The position numbers were made by a program, and so were the translations under genes. Below are positions 63,554 to 64,000 of a stretch of DNA of 64,000 nt, piece by piece. The stretch covers positions 62,001 through 126,000 of the forward strand of contig JADJOY010000029.1 in the NCBI GenBank assembly GCA_016713535.1, read 5' to 3'. The notes under the pieces are model-generated. The model was not told the DNA's origin and did not search any database. It worked only from the letters and a program-made list of their open reading frames with translations. Source of the stretch: JADJOY01 sp016713535 [NCBI: Deltaproteobacteria bacterium]. Its GTDB lineage: Bacteria > JADJOY01. Position 1 is the first letter of the stretch; every line of letters begins with the position of its first letter.

Positions 63554-64000
63554 TCGCACGCGTCGCGTCGCCGAAGCTCGGTTTCGCGATCTTGCTGGGC
63601 GCCGTGACGTTCGCGGCGCCCAGCGTCGTCTGGGCCGACGACGACGTCGCGCTGCGCATCCAGGAGATCTCGAAGAAGATCGCGGAGTCGCCCAAGGACG
63701 CCTCGCTTCGCGCGTTCCGCGCGGACCTGCACCGCTTCACCCGCGATTTCGACGCGGCGCTCGCCGACTGCGAGGGGGCGCGGGTACTCGCGCCGCGCGA
63801 CGCGACGGTGTGCACGGTGTGCGGGCGGGTGCTCGCCGACGCGGGCTTCCCCCGCGCCGCGAAGGCGGTGGCCGAGACCGGGCTCGGGACGGCGCCGGAC
63901 GACCCCGAGCTCAGGTTGTTGCACGCCCGGATGCTGGCGAAGCTCGGCGACGCCCTCGGCGCGTGGGACGACTACAGCGCCGTGATCCGCGCCGTGCCCG
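63550..64000 (+). CDS. Exported TPR protein, cut by the right edge
   Basis: This partial gene has a typical signal peptide if read from CTG 63550 (LIARVASPKLGFAILLGAVT, then FAAPSVVWADDDV), and TPR-like units (SLRAFRADLHRFTRDFDAAL, RVLADAGFPRAAKAVAETGL, HARMLAKLGDALGAWDDYSA). No ATG or GTG lies in the right place for the signal peptide; CTG overlaps the phosphatase TGA as CTGA, matching the four-base overlaps used elsewhere here. The 3' end is beyond the window. Start codon uncertain; the coding frame is likely. Confidence 0.6.
   Translation, partial: MIARVASPKLGFAILLGAVTFAAPSVVWADDDVALRIQEISKKIAESPKDASLRAFRADLHRFTRDFDAALADCEGARVLAPRDATVCTVCGRVLADAGFPRAAKAVAETGLGTAPDDPELRLLHARMLAKLGDALGAWDDYSAVIRAVP

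Overview
The window is GC-rich (roughly 70% by eye) and packed with genes. It comes from a Gram-negative bacterium: it carries apolipoprotein N-acyltransferase, lipoproteins with lipoboxes, a class A penicillin-binding protein, a soluble lytic transglycosylase, AmgK/MurU-type cell-wall recycling genes and a Tat translocase. CSLREA proteins, DUF4388 proteins, a zinc-ribbon Ser/Thr kinase fused to Sel1 repeats, PilZ proteins and GH44/GH36 hydrolases point to Myxococcota or a related deltaproteobacterial-type phylum. That placement is inference; there is no rRNA or tRNA gene to test it, and I see no transposase, phage gene or CRISPR array.

Layout. 0-10.7 kb: recD2, then minus-strand genes for a radical SAM/B12 enzyme, a CSLREA surface protein, a GH36 glycosidase, pdxA, ssb and radC. 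11-24.8 kb (plus strand): two large CSLREA proteins, PBP1a, tandem helical-repeat membrane proteins, an M23-like peptidase, a DUF1573-like protein, lnt and a histone-deacetylase-family hydrolase. 25.1-30.3 kb: tatA, tatC, the kinase-Sel1 gene and two small genes. 30.4-37 kb (minus): acyltransferase, lytic transglycosylase, DUF3943 protein, SGNH hydrolase and a GT-C-like glycosyltransferase. 37-44 kb: PQQ-type lipoprotein and amgK, then a DUF1963 gene, a toxin-antitoxin pair and an EamA transporter, then murU. 44-50 kb: two DUF4388/J-like/TPR proteins around hisG. 50-56.7 kb: GH44 hydrolase, PilZ proteins, DUF192 lipoprotein and a sodium symporter. 56.7-62 kb: a polysaccharide cluster (glycosyltransferase, methyltransferase, hexapeptide acyltransferase, flippase, propeller protein, rubredoxin). 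62.2-64 kb: a purple-acid-phosphatase-like lipoprotein and a TPR protein cut by the right edge.

Three themes stand out. First, at least thirteen gene junctions use a four-base stop/start overlap (ATGA or GTGA; one apparent CTGA), which fixes many starts and suggests translational coupling. Second, at least seven genes are split by single-base indels and one by an in-frame TAA, although the coding sense continues across the break; this looks more like sequencing error than decay. Third, several intergenic regions carry related GC-rich palindromic elements. The best are two composite copies placed 14 bases after the stop of each DUF4388 paralogue, containing a hairpin whose stem differs between copies yet stays paired. 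Some elements supply the stop codons or last residues of adjacent genes. These palindromes are the best candidate here for an undescribed element family.
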